Shown here one piece after another: positions 16,310-24,882 of a stretch of 29,993 bases of DNA (position 1 is the stretch's first letter; each line of letters starts with the position of its first letter). Source of the DNA: an uncultured Roseiflexaceae bacterium (lineage in GTDB: Bacteria; Chloroflexota; Chloroflexia; Chloroflexales; Roseiflexaceae). A program made the position numbers and the translations under genes. The notes beneath the pieces are model-generated. The model did no database searches. It worked only from the letters and a program-made list of their open reading frames with translations, and was not told where the DNA came from. Where the stretch lies: the NCBI GenBank assembly GCA_937974195.1, contig CALJIC010000332.1, positions 1 through 29,993 on the forward strand. Reading direction: 5' to 3'.

Positions 16310-17005
16310 ATGGACTTCAGGACGATCTACGCCCGGCACGCCGCCGAGTACGACCGCCTGGTCGCCGCGGAGGACTACCAGGGCAACCTGCTGCCGGCGA
16401 TCGAGCGCATTCGCCCGCTCGACGGCGCGCTGGTCGCCGAGGCCGGCGCGGGCACCGGGCGCGTCACCGCGCTCGTGGCGCCCGCCGCACGCCGTGTGCT
16501 GGCCTGCGACATCTCGGCGCACATGCTCCGCCGCGCGGCCGCCAACCTGCGGCGCCGGGGCCTGCGCAACGTGCAGCTTGCCGTCGCCGAGAACCGGCGT
16601 CTCCCGGCCGCGAGCGGGTCGGCCGACCTGGCGCTGGCGGGCTGGAGCTTCGGCCACACGCGCGCCTGGGAGCCGGAGCGGTGGCGAGCGGCGATCGGCG
16701 CGATGGTGGATGAGCTGGAGCGCGTGCTGCGCCCCGGCGGCGCCGCGGTGGTGATCGAGACCCTCGGCACCGGCCGCGAGACGCCCGAGCCGCCGACGCC
16801 GGAGCTGGCCGAGTACTACGCCTGGCTGGAAGAGGAGCGCGGCTTCCGCGGCAGCTGGCTGCGGACGGACTACCGCTTCGCCTCGCGGGCTGAGGCCGAC
16901 GCCGCCACCGGCTTCTTCTTCGGCGCGCCCGCCCCGGCCCACGCCGCGCCCGACGGGTCGGTCATCGTCCCCGAGTGCACCGGGATCTGGTGGCGGTGGG
17001 TGTGA
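16310..17005 (+). CDS. Class I SAM-dependent methyltransferase
   Basis: A 231-residue class I methyltransferase. Motif I is LVAEAGAGTGRVTALV, with its glycine series at residues 46-50. The acidic strand-2 end (VLACDISAHML) follows, and a motif-IV-like ALAGWSFGHT segment and an LRPGGAAVVIETLG strand complete the fold. The start lies 3 bases after the DinB stop. Substrate is not predictable from the sequence; small-molecule methylation is the usual role of this UbiE-like group. Its pairing with a DinB protein in one transcript suggests a shared, undefined pathway. Confidence 0.85.
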   Translation: MDFRTIYARHAAEYDRLVAAEDYQGNLLPAIERIRPLDGALVAEAGAGTGRVTALVAPAARRVLACDISAHMLRRAAANLRRRGLRNVQLAVAENRRLPAASGSADLALAGWSFGHTRAWEPERWRAAIGAMVDELERVLRPGGAAVVIETLGTGRETPEPPTPELAEYYAWLEEERGFRGSWLRTDYRFASRAEADAATGFFFGAPAPAHAAPDGSVIVPECTGIWWRWV

Positions 17006-17193
17006 CGCCAACCAAAAACGGCCGCCGTGAGGCAGCCGTGAGAGAGGAGGCCAAGCGGCAGGTCTGGCGGTCGCTGGGTCGCAACACACGCCTGCCGCGA
17101 AATCTATTTCCTTCACTATAACGCACGGAGCGTGCCGCAGGGTGCAAAACCGCATAAGTATTTCATTAGAAAAGTCCTGGCGCGCTGCGTGCT
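17006..17193. other. Intergenic region with AT-rich island
   Basis: This gap has no gene. Roughly 17099-17175 is markedly AT-rich against the surrounding GC-rich sequence. It holds a possible -10 (TATAAC, 17117-17122) and a small hairpin, GCACG/CGTGC (17123-17135). It probably carries the terminator of the upstream pair and the promoter of the M23 peptidase. Confidence 0.4.
17055..17098 (+). terminator. Possible terminator of the DinB/methyltransferase unit
   Basis: GCGGCAGG (17055-17062) pairs with CCTGCCGC (17091-17098) across a 28-base loop and is followed by GAAATCTATTTCC. The loop is long and the T-rich stretch is broken, so this is a weak call. Confidence 0.3.
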
Positions 17194-18120
17194 ATGTCTG
17201 AAGGCATGAAGCTTCTCCTGCTGCTGATCGCGCTCGTGCTTCCTCCGGCGCAGCCCGACGGCGGGTACGGCCTGCCGATCGGCTGGCCCGGCTCGGCGCC
17301 CGGCGACGGCTTCTTCGTGCGCCACGGGTTCGCCACCGAGAACACCTGGTTCAAGCCGGGCGACTGGCACACCGGCGAGGACTGGTACGCGCTGGAGGGG
17401 GACACGGCCGGCGCCGAGGTCTACGCCGTCGCCGCCGGGGTGGTGCGCTACGTCGGCGCGAACTACCCGGGGCGCGTGGTGATCGTGCGCAACGACGACG
17501 GGCTGTACGCGATGTACGGCCACCTCGACCCGCGCGTCGCGGTGCGGGTCGGCGACCGTGTGGAGCGGGGAGATCTGCTCGGCACGGTGCTGAAGCGCGC
17601 CGACCGCGTGCCGAACCACCTGCACTTCGAGCTGCGGACCTTCTACACGACGCCGGAGGTGAACGGGGCCTCGCCCCGCTACCGCTACCGCTGCGGCCTG
17701 CGCTGCCCGCCGGGCCCCGGCTACTGGCCGATCCGCGCCCCCGACCACCCGGCGGAGCAGGGCTGGCGCAACCCGACCCACGTCATCGCGGGGCGCAGCG
17801 CCTCCGCCACGGCGATCGTCGCGGCGCAGCCCGTCTCAGCGACGCTCACGCTGTGGTCCGCGCCGCCCGGCGAGGGCCGCGCCCGGGCGCTGCGCGAGCT
17901 GACGCTGCGCCCCGGCCAGCGCTTCGAGCTGCTGGGGCTGCACACCGGCCGCGAGGACTCCCGCGGCACCAGCGCCGGCGCCTACCAGCTGTGGTACCGG
18001 CTGCGGCTGCCCGATGGGCGCACCGGCTGGGCGCAGGCCGCCGTGCCCGTCGCCTTCGAGACTGGCAGCGACGGGCGGCCGTCGAGCGTCCGCTTCAACT
18101 TCCTTCCCGCCCCCGAGTAG
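17194..18120 (+). CDS. Secreted M23-family metallopeptidase
   Basis: A 308-residue protein. A hydrophobic N-terminal segment after Lys6 reads as a signal peptide or membrane anchor. The LytM/M23 zinc site is visible as His59-x3-Asp63 (DWHTGEDWY) and His142-x-His144 (NHLHFELR), with the MYGHLDPRVAVRVGDRV lipoyl-like strand between. A C-terminal region (about 205-290) with QRFELLGLHTG and GRTGWAQA looks like an SH3-type wall-binding domain. It probably cuts peptidoglycan cross-links outside the cell. The start is unclear: ATG at 17194 has no ribosome site and the ATG at 17206 has GAAGG too close, so a short-leader mRNA is possible. Confidence 0.8.
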   Translation: MSEGMKLLLLLIALVLPPAQPDGGYGLPIGWPGSAPGDGFFVRHGFATENTWFKPGDWHTGEDWYALEGDTAGAEVYAVAAGVVRYVGANYPGRVVIVRNDDGLYAMYGHLDPRVAVRVGDRVERGDLLGTVLKRADRVPNHLHFELRTFYTTPEVNGASPRYRYRCGLRCPPGPGYWPIRAPDHPAEQGWRNPTHVIAGRSASATAIVAAQPVSATLTLWSAPPGEGRARALRELTLRPGQRFELLGLHTGREDSRGTSAGAYQLWYRLRLPDGRTGWAQAAVPVAFETGSDGRPSSVRFNFLPAPE

Positions 18121-18159
18121 GGGCGGAGCGCACGCCCACGCCGTGTCGCGCGCCGCCTC

Positions 18160-19182
18160 TCAGGCCATCGTGTCCCAGCGGGCGCGGGTGACCTGGTGCT
18201 GCAGCGGCTCGCCGGCGAAGAAGCGCAGCACCTCGTCGATCGTCTGCTGCGCCTGGCGCCGGCGCGTCTCGGCGGTGACCGCGGCCATGTGCGGCAGCAC
18301 CACGCAGTTCTCGAGCGCGAAGAACGGCGAGTCCGGCGGCAGCGGCTCGGTCGGGTCGGTCACGTCGAGCAGCGCCCAGATCCGGCCCGACTGCAGCTCG
18401 GCGAGCAGCGCCGCGTGGTCCACCAGCCGGCCGCGCGCAGTGTTGATGAACAGCGCGCCGTCCTTCATGGCCCGGAACTGCTCGGCCCCCAGCATCCCCA
18501 GCGTCTCAGGCGTCACCGGGGCGTGCAGCGTCACCACGTCGCTGCGCCGCATCAGCTCGTCGAGCGGCACCAGCTCGGCGCCCAGCGCGGCCGCGGTCTC
18601 CGGCGGGCAGTAGGGGTCGTAGAGCAGCAGCTTCACGCCCAGCGGCGCCAGCAGCCGCAGCACCCGCCGCCCGATCGCGCTCGCGCCGATCACGCCGACC
18701 GTGCTGCCGGCGGTCTCGTGCTGCGCCGCGATCGGAAGCTCGGGCCGGCCCTCCTTCAGCCGCGCCGCCGCCTGGAAGGCCAGCCGCCGGCCGAGGATGA
18801 TCGCGCCGAGGGTGAACTCGGCCACCGCCGCCGCCAGCGCCTCGTTCGCGTGCGCCACCAGCAGCCCGCGCTCGAGCGCCTCGACCGGCACCAGGTGCTT
18901 CACCGTCCCGGCGCTGTGCGCCACCAGCCGCACCGCGAAGGTCTCCGGCGTCCACTCGCGCAGCGCGGCCAGATGCGGCGTGCCCCACCCGGTGACCAGC
19001 ACCGTGGCGCGGCGCAGCGCGTCCTCGACCGCCCCGGCGTCCGGCGCGCCGGGCCTCTCCCAGCGCTCCAGGTCGGCCACCGGCGCCAGCCGCGCCAGCT
19101 CGCGCTCGAGCTCCAGCTCCGCCACCAGCCTCGGCGCGAGCGCCAGGTACACCAGCGGCCGGGCGCGCGGCTCAGCGCTCAT
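18160..19182 (-). CDS. D-isomer-specific 2-hydroxyacid dehydrogenase
   Basis: A 340-residue NAD-dependent dehydrogenase. The Rossmann motif is VGVIGASAIGRRVLRLL (162-178), with the acidic residue in LYDPY. The catalytic triad is Arg250 (NTARGRLVD), Glu279 (TDPTEPLP) and His298 (VLPHMAA). The ATG at 19182 overlaps the stop of the upstream epimerase-like gene as ATGA, which fixes the start; the long open frame to 19641 is a shadow of that gene. Family members reduce 2-keto acids such as hydroxypyruvate or glyoxylate. The coupled uronate-dehydrogenase-like gene suggests a sugar-acid route, but the substrate is inferred. Confidence 0.9.
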   Translation of the reverse strand: MSAEPRARPLVYLALAPRLVAELELERELARLAPVADLERWERPGAPDAGAVEDALRRATVLVTGWGTPHLAALREWTPETFAVRLVAHSAGTVKHLVPVEALERGLLVAHANEALAAAVAEFTLGAIILGRRLAFQAAARLKEGRPELPIAAQHETAGSTVGVIGASAIGRRVLRLLAPLGVKLLLYDPYCPPETAAALGAELVPLDELMRRSDVVTLHAPVTPETLGMLGAEQFRAMKDGALFINTARGRLVDHAALLAELQSGRIWALLDVTDPTEPLPPDSPFFALENCVVLPHMAAVTAETRRRQAQQTIDEVLRFFAGEPLQHQVTRARWDTMA

Positions 19183-19946
19183 TGCTGCCCTCCGCTCGCT
19201 GCGGCGCGCCCGCGCGCCTCCGCGAGCGCGAACGCGTCGTCCTGCGGGTCGTAGCCGAGCACCGCCCGCGCGTCGCTGATGTCCATGCGCTTGTAGCGGT
19301 TGTTCGAGAGGCCGTGGAAGATGCCGAAGCGCAGGTCGTCGGGCGCGTCGATGCTCGCCGTCACCAGCCGCGCCGCATCCTCGATCGTCAGGATGATGTC
19401 CAGGAAGCGGCTGTCGGGCGTGATCCACTCGGTGTCGTCGCGGCTCACCACCGCGCCGAAGCGCAGGCAGATCGCCGAGAGGCCGTGCTGGTCGGCGTAC
19501 AGGCGCGCCAGCGCCTCGCCCCAGGCCTTGGTGGCGCCGTACAGGTTGGCCGGGCGCACCGGCATCCAGGTGTGGATCTGCGTGTCCTCGGGGTAGCCGG
19601 CCACCGCGTTGATCGTGCTGGCGAACACCACCCGCCGGCACCCGGCCTCCGCCGCCGCCTGGAAGGTGTTGTACGCGCCGATCACATTCGCCGGCAGCAG
19701 CGTCTCCCAGGGGGCGAAGGTGCGCGGGTCGGCCGCCAGGTGCACCACGGTGTCGACGCCGCGGCAGATCGGGCGCATCGCCTCCAGGTCGGCGATGTCC
19801 GCCTGCGCGAACGGCAGGCCGAAGGTCTCATCGGGCGCGCGCACGTCGGTGAGCCGCAGGTCGTAGCGCTCGCGCAGCGCGGCGGTGAGGTAGCGCCCGA
19901 TCATGCCCGCCGCGCCGGTGATCAGGACGGTTCGCTTGGTTGTCAG
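19179..19946 (-). CDS. Uronate dehydrogenase-like NAD-dependent epimerase/dehydratase
   Basis: A short-chain extended-type dehydrogenase, 255 residues if begun at CTG 19946. That start has GGAGG 5 bases upstream and restores the full cofactor loop ITGAAGMIGRYL. The first ATG (19904) would begin inside that loop, and no ATG, GTG or TTG exists between it and the in-frame stop. The catalytic Ser110 (VVFASTINAV) and Tyr136-x3-Lys140 (NLYGATKAWGE) are present. WETLLPANVIGAYNTFQAA and RLYADQHGLSAICLR resemble uronate dehydrogenase, which oxidises glucuronate or galacturonate to aldarolactone. The stop overlaps the next gene by 4 bases. Uronate specificity is inference. Confidence 0.82.
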   Translation of the reverse strand: MTTKRTVLITGAAGMIGRYLTAALRERYDLRLTDVRAPDETFGLPFAQADIADLEAMRPICRGVDTVVHLAADPRTFAPWETLLPANVIGAYNTFQAAAEAGCRRVVFASTINAVAGYPEDTQIHTWMPVRPANLYGATKAWGEALARLYADQHGLSAICLRFGAVVSRDDTEWITPDSRFLDIILTIEDAARLVTASIDAPDDLRFGIFHGLSNNRYKRMDISDARAVLGYDPQDDAFALAEARGRAAASGGQQ

Positions 19947-19998
19947 GGCGGCCTCCGTTGGGTGTTGCAGCGTCGGTATGTACGGTTCTCAGGTGCTG

Positions 19999-20028
19999 CT
20001 GCGGCGGGGCGCATCCGCACCGCCGCAG
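19999..20028 (-). terminator. 9-bp GC-rich hairpin after the FHA gene
   Basis: CTGCGGCGG (19999-20007) and CCGCCGCAG (20020-20028) pair perfectly with a 12-base loop, 14 bases after the FHA stop. There is no T tract. It could limit read-through into the epimerase-like gene. Confidence 0.4.
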
Positions 20029-20042
20029 ATTCCCGCTGGGCC

Positions 20043-20786
20043 CTAGAGCCGCACGGTCTTGCCCGGCGCGGCCGGGCGCAGCGTCGCCGCCAGCCCGCCG
20101 AAGCGGATGCGGCTGTTGTCCTGCAGGGCGACCGGCACGTTCGGCACGAGCGCCGTCTCGTTCACGAACGTCCCGTTGGCGCTCCCGAGGTCGGTGAGCG
20201 TCCAGTGGCTGTCCACCCAGCGCAGGAGCGCGTGGCGCCGGCTCACCCCGCTCTGGCGGCCGCCGAACGGCGCCAGGTCCACATCCGGGAAGATCCGGTC
20301 CTGCTGGTCCAGGCAGCCGACCAGCAGCTCGGCGCGGTCGGTCGGCAGCTGGATCTGCTGGCCGTCGGCGAGCTGCAGCGTGTAGGGCGGCACGTTGACC
20401 GGGCCGGTGAGCGCCCGCAGCTCGCCCTCGAGCCGCGCCAGCTCCGCGCGGCTGCGCTCCAGCATGCCGGTGAGCGTCTCCAGGTCGCGCTCCAGCTTCT
20501 GGACCTCCGCCTGCTTGCGCTCGACCTCAACCAGCTTGGCGAGCACCAGCTGCAGCCCGGCCAGCCGCTGCTCCTCGTTCTGCAGCTCGATCTCCTTGAC
20601 GGACAGGTTGGCGCGCGCCTTGGCCAGCCCCTCCTCGGTGATCGCGCGCAGCGACTCCGGCTGGCTCTGGAGGACGTGCTCGTTCGAGGTGATGTAGCCG
20701 CGGATGGCCTTGATCTCGTCGCGCAGCCCGCCGACGCGCTGCCGGCTTTCGGCGATCTGCTGCTCCAATCCCGGTCGGTTCGTCAT
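20043..20786 (-). CDS. Coiled-coil protein with C-terminal FHA domain
   Basis: A 247-residue protein. Residues of about 1-127 are a charged heptad-like coiled coil (ELQNEEQRLAGLQLVLAKL, then VQKLERDLETLTGML). Residues of about 133-240 form a forkhead-associated domain with Ser182-Arg-Arg-His185 and the DLGSANGTFVN turn, the phosphothreonine-reading loops. The conserved GR pair at the domain start appears as Gly157-Cys158, so the Arg is missing. No membrane segment is present; it is probably a cytoplasmic adaptor for a Ser/Thr kinase signal, with no kinase in the window. AGAGG lies 9 bases before the ATG and a -10 element at 20892 precedes it. Confidence 0.85.
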   Translation of the reverse strand: MTNRPGLEQQIAESRQRVGGLRDEIKAIRGYITSNEHVLQSQPESLRAITEEGLAKARANLSVKEIELQNEEQRLAGLQLVLAKLVEVERKQAEVQKLERDLETLTGMLERSRAELARLEGELRALTGPVNVPPYTLQLADGQQIQLPTDRAELLVGCLDQQDRIFPDVDLAPFGGRQSGVSRRHALLRWVDSHWTLTDLGSANGTFVNETALVPNVPVALQDNSRIRFGGLAATLRPAAPGKTVRL

Positions 20787-20891
20787 CGCCGCATACCTCT
20801 CTGGACGTTAGGCGTGTGTCACCGTTACTGGAACGCTGAAACCGGGCGCGTTGTTGCGAATCTGCGCGGTCTGTCGCCCGCGGGCGGCGCG

Positions 20892-20900
20892 AGTATAGCA
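20892..20900 (-). promoter_or_regulatory. Extended -10 promoter of the FHA gene
   Basis: The minus strand reads TGCTATACT, the same nine bases as the tRNA-Val promoter, 106 bases upstream of the FHA ATG. Confidence 0.55.
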
Positions 20901-20935
20901 CCGCGCCCGGCGCCCCGCAAGGCCGCGCGGCCGCC

Positions 20936-22024
20936 CTACGCCGCCTCGCGCTCCCCGATGTACACAACCACCGACTGGATCGCGTTGTTCACGTAGCCGA
21001 ACTGGTTCCACGCCGCCACGTCCGGCTGAGTGTTCCCCGCCTCGTCGGTCGCGCGCACCTGCAGCACGTGCTTCCCCGGCTCGTCCGCCTCCCACGTCCA
21101 CTCCCAGCGCCGCCAGGCGTAGCGCGGCCCGTCGTGCAGGCGCGCCGCCTGCCACGCGCCGTCGTGGTCCACCCGCACCTCGACCCGCGCCACGCCGCTG
21201 CCGGACCAGGCGACGCCGCTGACGGTGTGGCTCCCCATCGGGAGCGTGGCCCCCTCGCTGGGCGCGGTGATGCGCGACTTGACGGCCATCGCCCCCAGCG
21301 GCACGCGCTCTGCCTCGCCCGGCCGCACCAGCACGTACCGCTCGCGCTGGAAGTAGCCGGCGAAGGGCTGCTCCAGCGCGGTGATGCGCGTCAGCCACTT
21401 CACCGACGCCATGCCGTACCAGCCGGGCACGACCAGGCGCAGCGGGCCGCCGTGGATGTGCGGCAGCGGGGCGCCGTTCAGCTCGAACGCCAGCAGCGTG
21501 TCCGGGTCGAGCGCCTTCGCCAGCGGCAGCGAGCGCTCGAACGCCAGCGCGCCGCTGCTGTCCGGCGGGGCGCCCGCGTCCGCGCCGGTGAACAGCAGCT
21601 CGACCGCCGTCGGGCGCAGCCGGACGCGCGCGAGCAGGTCCCGCAGCGCCACCCCGGTCCAGACGCCGGTGCTCACGGCGCCGGAGCCCCACGGCTCGCC
21701 CTCGCACAGCGGCGCGAACCCGAGCCGGTCATTGCCGGCGCACTCCATCGTCGCGGTGAGCGTGCGGGTGGGCAGGGCGCGCAGCTCCGCCAGAGTCACC
21801 TCCCGCGCGCCCTCGAGCGCGCCGCCGAGCTGCAGGCTCCAGCTGTCCGCGTCGGCCTGCGGCGCGGCGAAGTGCGAGCGGACGTAGAACTGGTCGGTCG
21901 GGGTGATCGTGTGCTGCCAGGCGTCGGGCGGGATCTCGGCGTTCAGCGGGTTGGCCGAGACGATGATGCGTCCGGGCCGCGAGCGGCCCTGTTCGCCTGC
22001 GCGGGTGTCACTGGTCGTTGTCAT
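20936..22024 (-). CDS. Sulfite oxidase-family molybdopterin enzyme
   Basis: A 362-residue molybdopterin-dependent oxidoreductase. Cys95 in ATMECAGNDR is the molybdenum-ligating cysteine. HIHGGPLRLVVPGWYGMASVKWL is the conserved pterin-binding segment. The C-terminal immunoglobulin-like dimerisation domain (from about 240) ends with ATDEAGNTQPD and WNQFGYVNNAI. There is no cytochrome domain. The ATG at 22024 has GAGGAAGGGG just upstream, and the N-terminus (TRAGEQGRSRPGR) is basic but has no hydrophobic stretch, so no Tat or Sec signal is seen and it appears cytoplasmic. The frame beyond 22078 overlaps the ATPase and is a shadow. It may oxidise sulfite, but relatives use other substrates. Confidence 0.9.
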   Translation of the reverse strand: MTTTSDTRAGEQGRSRPGRIIVSANPLNAEIPPDAWQHTITPTDQFYVRSHFAAPQADADSWSLQLGGALEGAREVTLAELRALPTRTLTATMECAGNDRLGFAPLCEGEPWGSGAVSTGVWTGVALRDLLARVRLRPTAVELLFTGADAGAPPDSSGALAFERSLPLAKALDPDTLLAFELNGAPLPHIHGGPLRLVVPGWYGMASVKWLTRITALEQPFAGYFQRERYVLVRPGEAERVPLGAMAVKSRITAPSEGATLPMGSHTVSGVAWSGSGVARVEVRVDHDGAWQAARLHDGPRYAWRRWEWTWEADEPGKHVLQVRATDEAGNTQPDVAAWNQFGYVNNAIQSVVVYIGEREAA

Positions 22025-22077
22025 CGTTCCCCTTCCTCGTTGAAGAGTACCATCGACCATAGCGCCTGCCGGCGCAG

Positions 22078-24882
22078 CTACCGGCGCGCGAGCTTGAGCA
22101 GCTCGTACAGCCACAGCACGCTGCTGCCGACCGCCACACACACCAGCCAGTCGCCGGCGCGCAGCGGCACGGTGCTGAACGCCTCCTGCAGGAAGGGCAG
22201 GTAGACGACCGCCACCTGCAGCGCGGCCGAGAGCGCCACCGCCAGCCACAGCCAGCGGTTGCTGAACAGGCCGCGGAAGGCGCTGCGATCGTCCGAGCGG
22301 GCGTTAAACACGTTGAACAGCTGGAAGAAGACCAGCGTGGTGAAGGCCATCGTCTGGGCGTAGCGCGCGCCAGCTTCCGGCGCCCCGCCCGCGCTGATCA
22401 GCCCGCCCGGCAGCGACCAGTCCATCACCAGCAGCGTGCCGATCGCCATGACCGCGCCGACGAACACGATGTCGAACCACATGCGCCCGGTGACGACGCG
22501 GCTGCGCGGGTCGCGCGGCGGCCGGCGCATCACGTTCGGGTCGGCCGGCTCCACCCCCAGGGCCAGCGCCGGCCCTGAGTCGGTGAGCAGGTTGATCCAC
22601 AGGATCTGCGTTGCCAGCAGCGGCGCCACCACCGCCGAGCCGGCCTCCGGCACCAGCCCGATGACGCCGGCCAGCACCACGCCGAGGAACATCGTCAGCA
22701 CCTCGCCGATGTTCGAGGAGAGCAGGTAGCGCAGGAACTTCTGGATGTTGGCGAAGATCGAGCGCCCCTCCTCGACGGCCGCGACGATCGAGGCGAAGTT
22801 GTCGTCGGTCAGCACCATGTCTGCCGCGCCCTTGGCCACATCGGTGCCGGTGATCCCCATGGCCACGCCGATGTCCGCCGCCTTGAGCGCCGGCGCGTCG
22901 TTCACGCCGTCGCCGGTCATCGCGGCGATCGCGCCGTTGGCCTTCAGCGCCCGCACGATCCGCAGCTTGTGCTCCGGCGCGACGCGCGCGTACACCGAGA
23001 CCTCGCGCACCCGCTCGCGCAGCGCCTCGTCCTCCAGCCGCTGCAGCTCCGCGCCGGTGAGCGCCGGGCGGCCCGGCTCGGTGATCCCCAGCTCGGCCGC
23101 GATCGCGCTCGCGGTCGACGGGTGGTCGCCGGTGATCATGATCGGCCGGATGCCCGCGCCGAGCGCCGCCGCGACGGCGTCCCTGGCCTCCGGGCGCGGC
23201 GGGTCGATCATGCCGACGATCCCCAGGAACACGAAGTCGTTCTCGACCTCCTCGCTCAGCTGGCCGGTGATGGCGTCGCGCTCGAGCGTGCGGTAGGCTA
23301 CGCCCAGCGTCCGCAATGCCTGTGCCGCCAGCTCATCGACCGAGCGCAGGATCGCGCTGCGGCGCTCGTCGGTGAGCGGCACCGCCTCCGCGCCGACCCG
23401 CTCGTGGCTGCAGCGCGCCAGCAGCACGTCCGGGGCGCCCTTGGCGAACACATACAGCCGCTCGTCGTCCGCGCTGTCCTCGTGGGCCGTGCTCATCAGC
23501 TTGCGCTCGGACGAGAACGGCACCTCGCCGATGCGCGGGAAGCGCTCGCACAGCTCGGCCTCGTTGTAGCCGACCTTGTGCGCCGCCACCAGCAGCGCCC
23601 CCTCGGTCGGGTCGCCCTGCACGACCCAGCGGCCGTTCTGCTGCACGAGCGTCGCGTTGTTCGCCAGCAGCGCGGCGCGCAGCGTGCGGCGCACCTCGGT
23701 GCGCAGCGGGCCGTCGGCCAGCGGCCGCCCCTCGTGGAGCGCCTCGCCCTCCGGCTCGTAGCCGACGCCGGTCAGGTCCACCCGCCCGTCGGCCACCACC
23801 ACCGTGCGCACGGTCATCTCGTTCTTGGTGAGCGTGCCGGTCTTGTCGGTGCAGATCACCGTCGTCGAGCCGAGCGTCTCCACCGCCGCCAGGCGCCGCA
23901 CGATCACGTTCCGGGCGGCCATGCGCTGCATGCCGAGCGAGAGCACGATCGTCGTGATCGCCGTCAGCCCCTCCGGAACGGCGGCCACCGCCAGCGAGAC
24001 CGCCAGCAGCAGCACGTCGACCATATCGGCCAGCGCGCGCACCCGGTCGACCAGCAGGATCGTCACGCTGATCACGATCGCGATGGCGATCACGGCGATG
24101 CCGAGCAGCCGCCCGACGCGGTCGAGCTCGCGCTGCAGCGGCGTCTGCTCGTCTTCGGTCTGCTGCAGCGACCCGGCGATCCTGCCGATCTCGGTCTGGC
24201 CGCCGGTGGCGGTCACGACCGCCCGCCCGCGCCCGGCCGCCACCGCGGTGCCGCTGAAGAGCATGTTGCTGCGGTCCGCGATGCCGACCTCGGCCTCGAT
24301 CGGGCGGTTGTCCTTCGAGACGGCGGTGCTCTCGCCGGTGAGCGCGGCCTCCGAGACGCGCAGGGCGATCGACTCGATCACCCGCGCGTCGGCGGCGATC
24401 GTGTCGCCCTCCTCGACCAGCAGGATGTCGCCGGGGACGATCTCGGCCGTCGGCACCAGCTGGGGGCGCCCGTCGCGCAGCACGCGCGCGTTGGGCGCGG
24501 CCATGGCCTGCAGCGCCGCCACCGCCTGCTCGGCGCGGTTCTCCTGCACGAAGCCCAGCACGCCGTTCAGGATCACGATCGCCAGGATGGTGATCGTCTC
24601 GTACGGCACGGGCGTGTCGCGCTCGATCAGCCAGGCGACGAACGAGATCGCCGTGGCGACGAGCAGCAGGATCGTCAGCGGGTTTTCGAATTGAGCGAGG
24701 AACTTGCGCCACGCCGGCACGGGTGGCGCATGGGGAAGCAGGTTGGGGCCGAAGCGGCTCAGGCGCTCGCGCGCCTCCTCAGACGTCAGCCCGAGCTTGG
24801 AGTCGCCGCCGAGCGCAGCGAGCGCCGCGGAGACAGGCAGCTGATACGGCTGGCGTGTCTCTGTCTCACTGGTAGCGACCAT
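22078..24882 (-). CDS. SERCA-like P-type Ca2+-transporting ATPase
   Basis: A 934-residue P2A-type ATPase in the membrane. Landmarks are the TGES actuator loop (182-185), the phosphorylated Asp346 in CTDKTGTLT, and the MTGDGVNDAPALK hinge. The SERCA calcium-site residues are all in place: Glu304 in the M4 VAAVPEGLTA, Asn and Glu in the M5 SSNIGEVLT, and Asn, Thr and Asp in the M6 LWINLLTDSGPALALG. Calcium export is thus well supported, although related Mn2+ pumps exist. It is full length with about ten membrane segments. The ribosome site is weak (GGAG one base from the ATG). A small hairpin (22062-22075) follows the stop. Confidence 0.93.
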   Translation of the reverse strand: MVATSETETRQPYQLPVSAALAALGGDSKLGLTSEEARERLSRFGPNLLPHAPPVPAWRKFLAQFENPLTILLLVATAISFVAWLIERDTPVPYETITILAIVILNGVLGFVQENRAEQAVAALQAMAAPNARVLRDGRPQLVPTAEIVPGDILLVEEGDTIAADARVIESIALRVSEAALTGESTAVSKDNRPIEAEVGIADRSNMLFSGTAVAAGRGRAVVTATGGQTEIGRIAGSLQQTEDEQTPLQRELDRVGRLLGIAVIAIAIVISVTILLVDRVRALADMVDVLLLAVSLAVAAVPEGLTAITTIVLSLGMQRMAARNVIVRRLAAVETLGSTTVICTDKTGTLTKNEMTVRTVVVADGRVDLTGVGYEPEGEALHEGRPLADGPLRTEVRRTLRAALLANNATLVQQNGRWVVQGDPTEGALLVAAHKVGYNEAELCERFPRIGEVPFSSERKLMSTAHEDSADDERLYVFAKGAPDVLLARCSHERVGAEAVPLTDERRSAILRSVDELAAQALRTLGVAYRTLERDAITGQLSEEVENDFVFLGIVGMIDPPRPEARDAVAAALGAGIRPIMITGDHPSTASAIAAELGITEPGRPALTGAELQRLEDEALRERVREVSVYARVAPEHKLRIVRALKANGAIAAMTGDGVNDAPALKAADIGVAMGITGTDVAKGAADMVLTDDNFASIVAAVEEGRSIFANIQKFLRYLLSSNIGEVLTMFLGVVLAGVIGLVPEAGSAVVAPLLATQILWINLLTDSGPALALGVEPADPNVMRRPPRDPRSRVVTGRMWFDIVFVGAVMAIGTLLVMDWSLPGGLISAGGAPEAGARYAQTMAFTTLVFFQLFNVFNARSDDRSAFRGLFSNRWLWLAVALSAALQVAVVYLPFLQEAFSTVPLRAGDWLVCVAVGSSVLWLYELLKLARR

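Noticed and set aside
19183..19641. N-terminal extension of the 2-hydroxyacid dehydrogenase frame
   Set aside because: It is out of frame with, and fully inside, the epimerase-like gene. The ATGA overlap gives the real start at 19182.
20921..20932. 12-base palindrome GGCCGCGCGGCC as a terminator after the sulfite-oxidase-family gene
   Set aside because: A 4-base stem with a 4-base loop in GC-rich sequence and no T tract; likely chance.
22025..22249. N-terminal extension of the sulfite-oxidase-family frame
   Set aside because: It overlaps the 3' end of the ATPase gene; the ATG at 22024 has a strong ribosome site.
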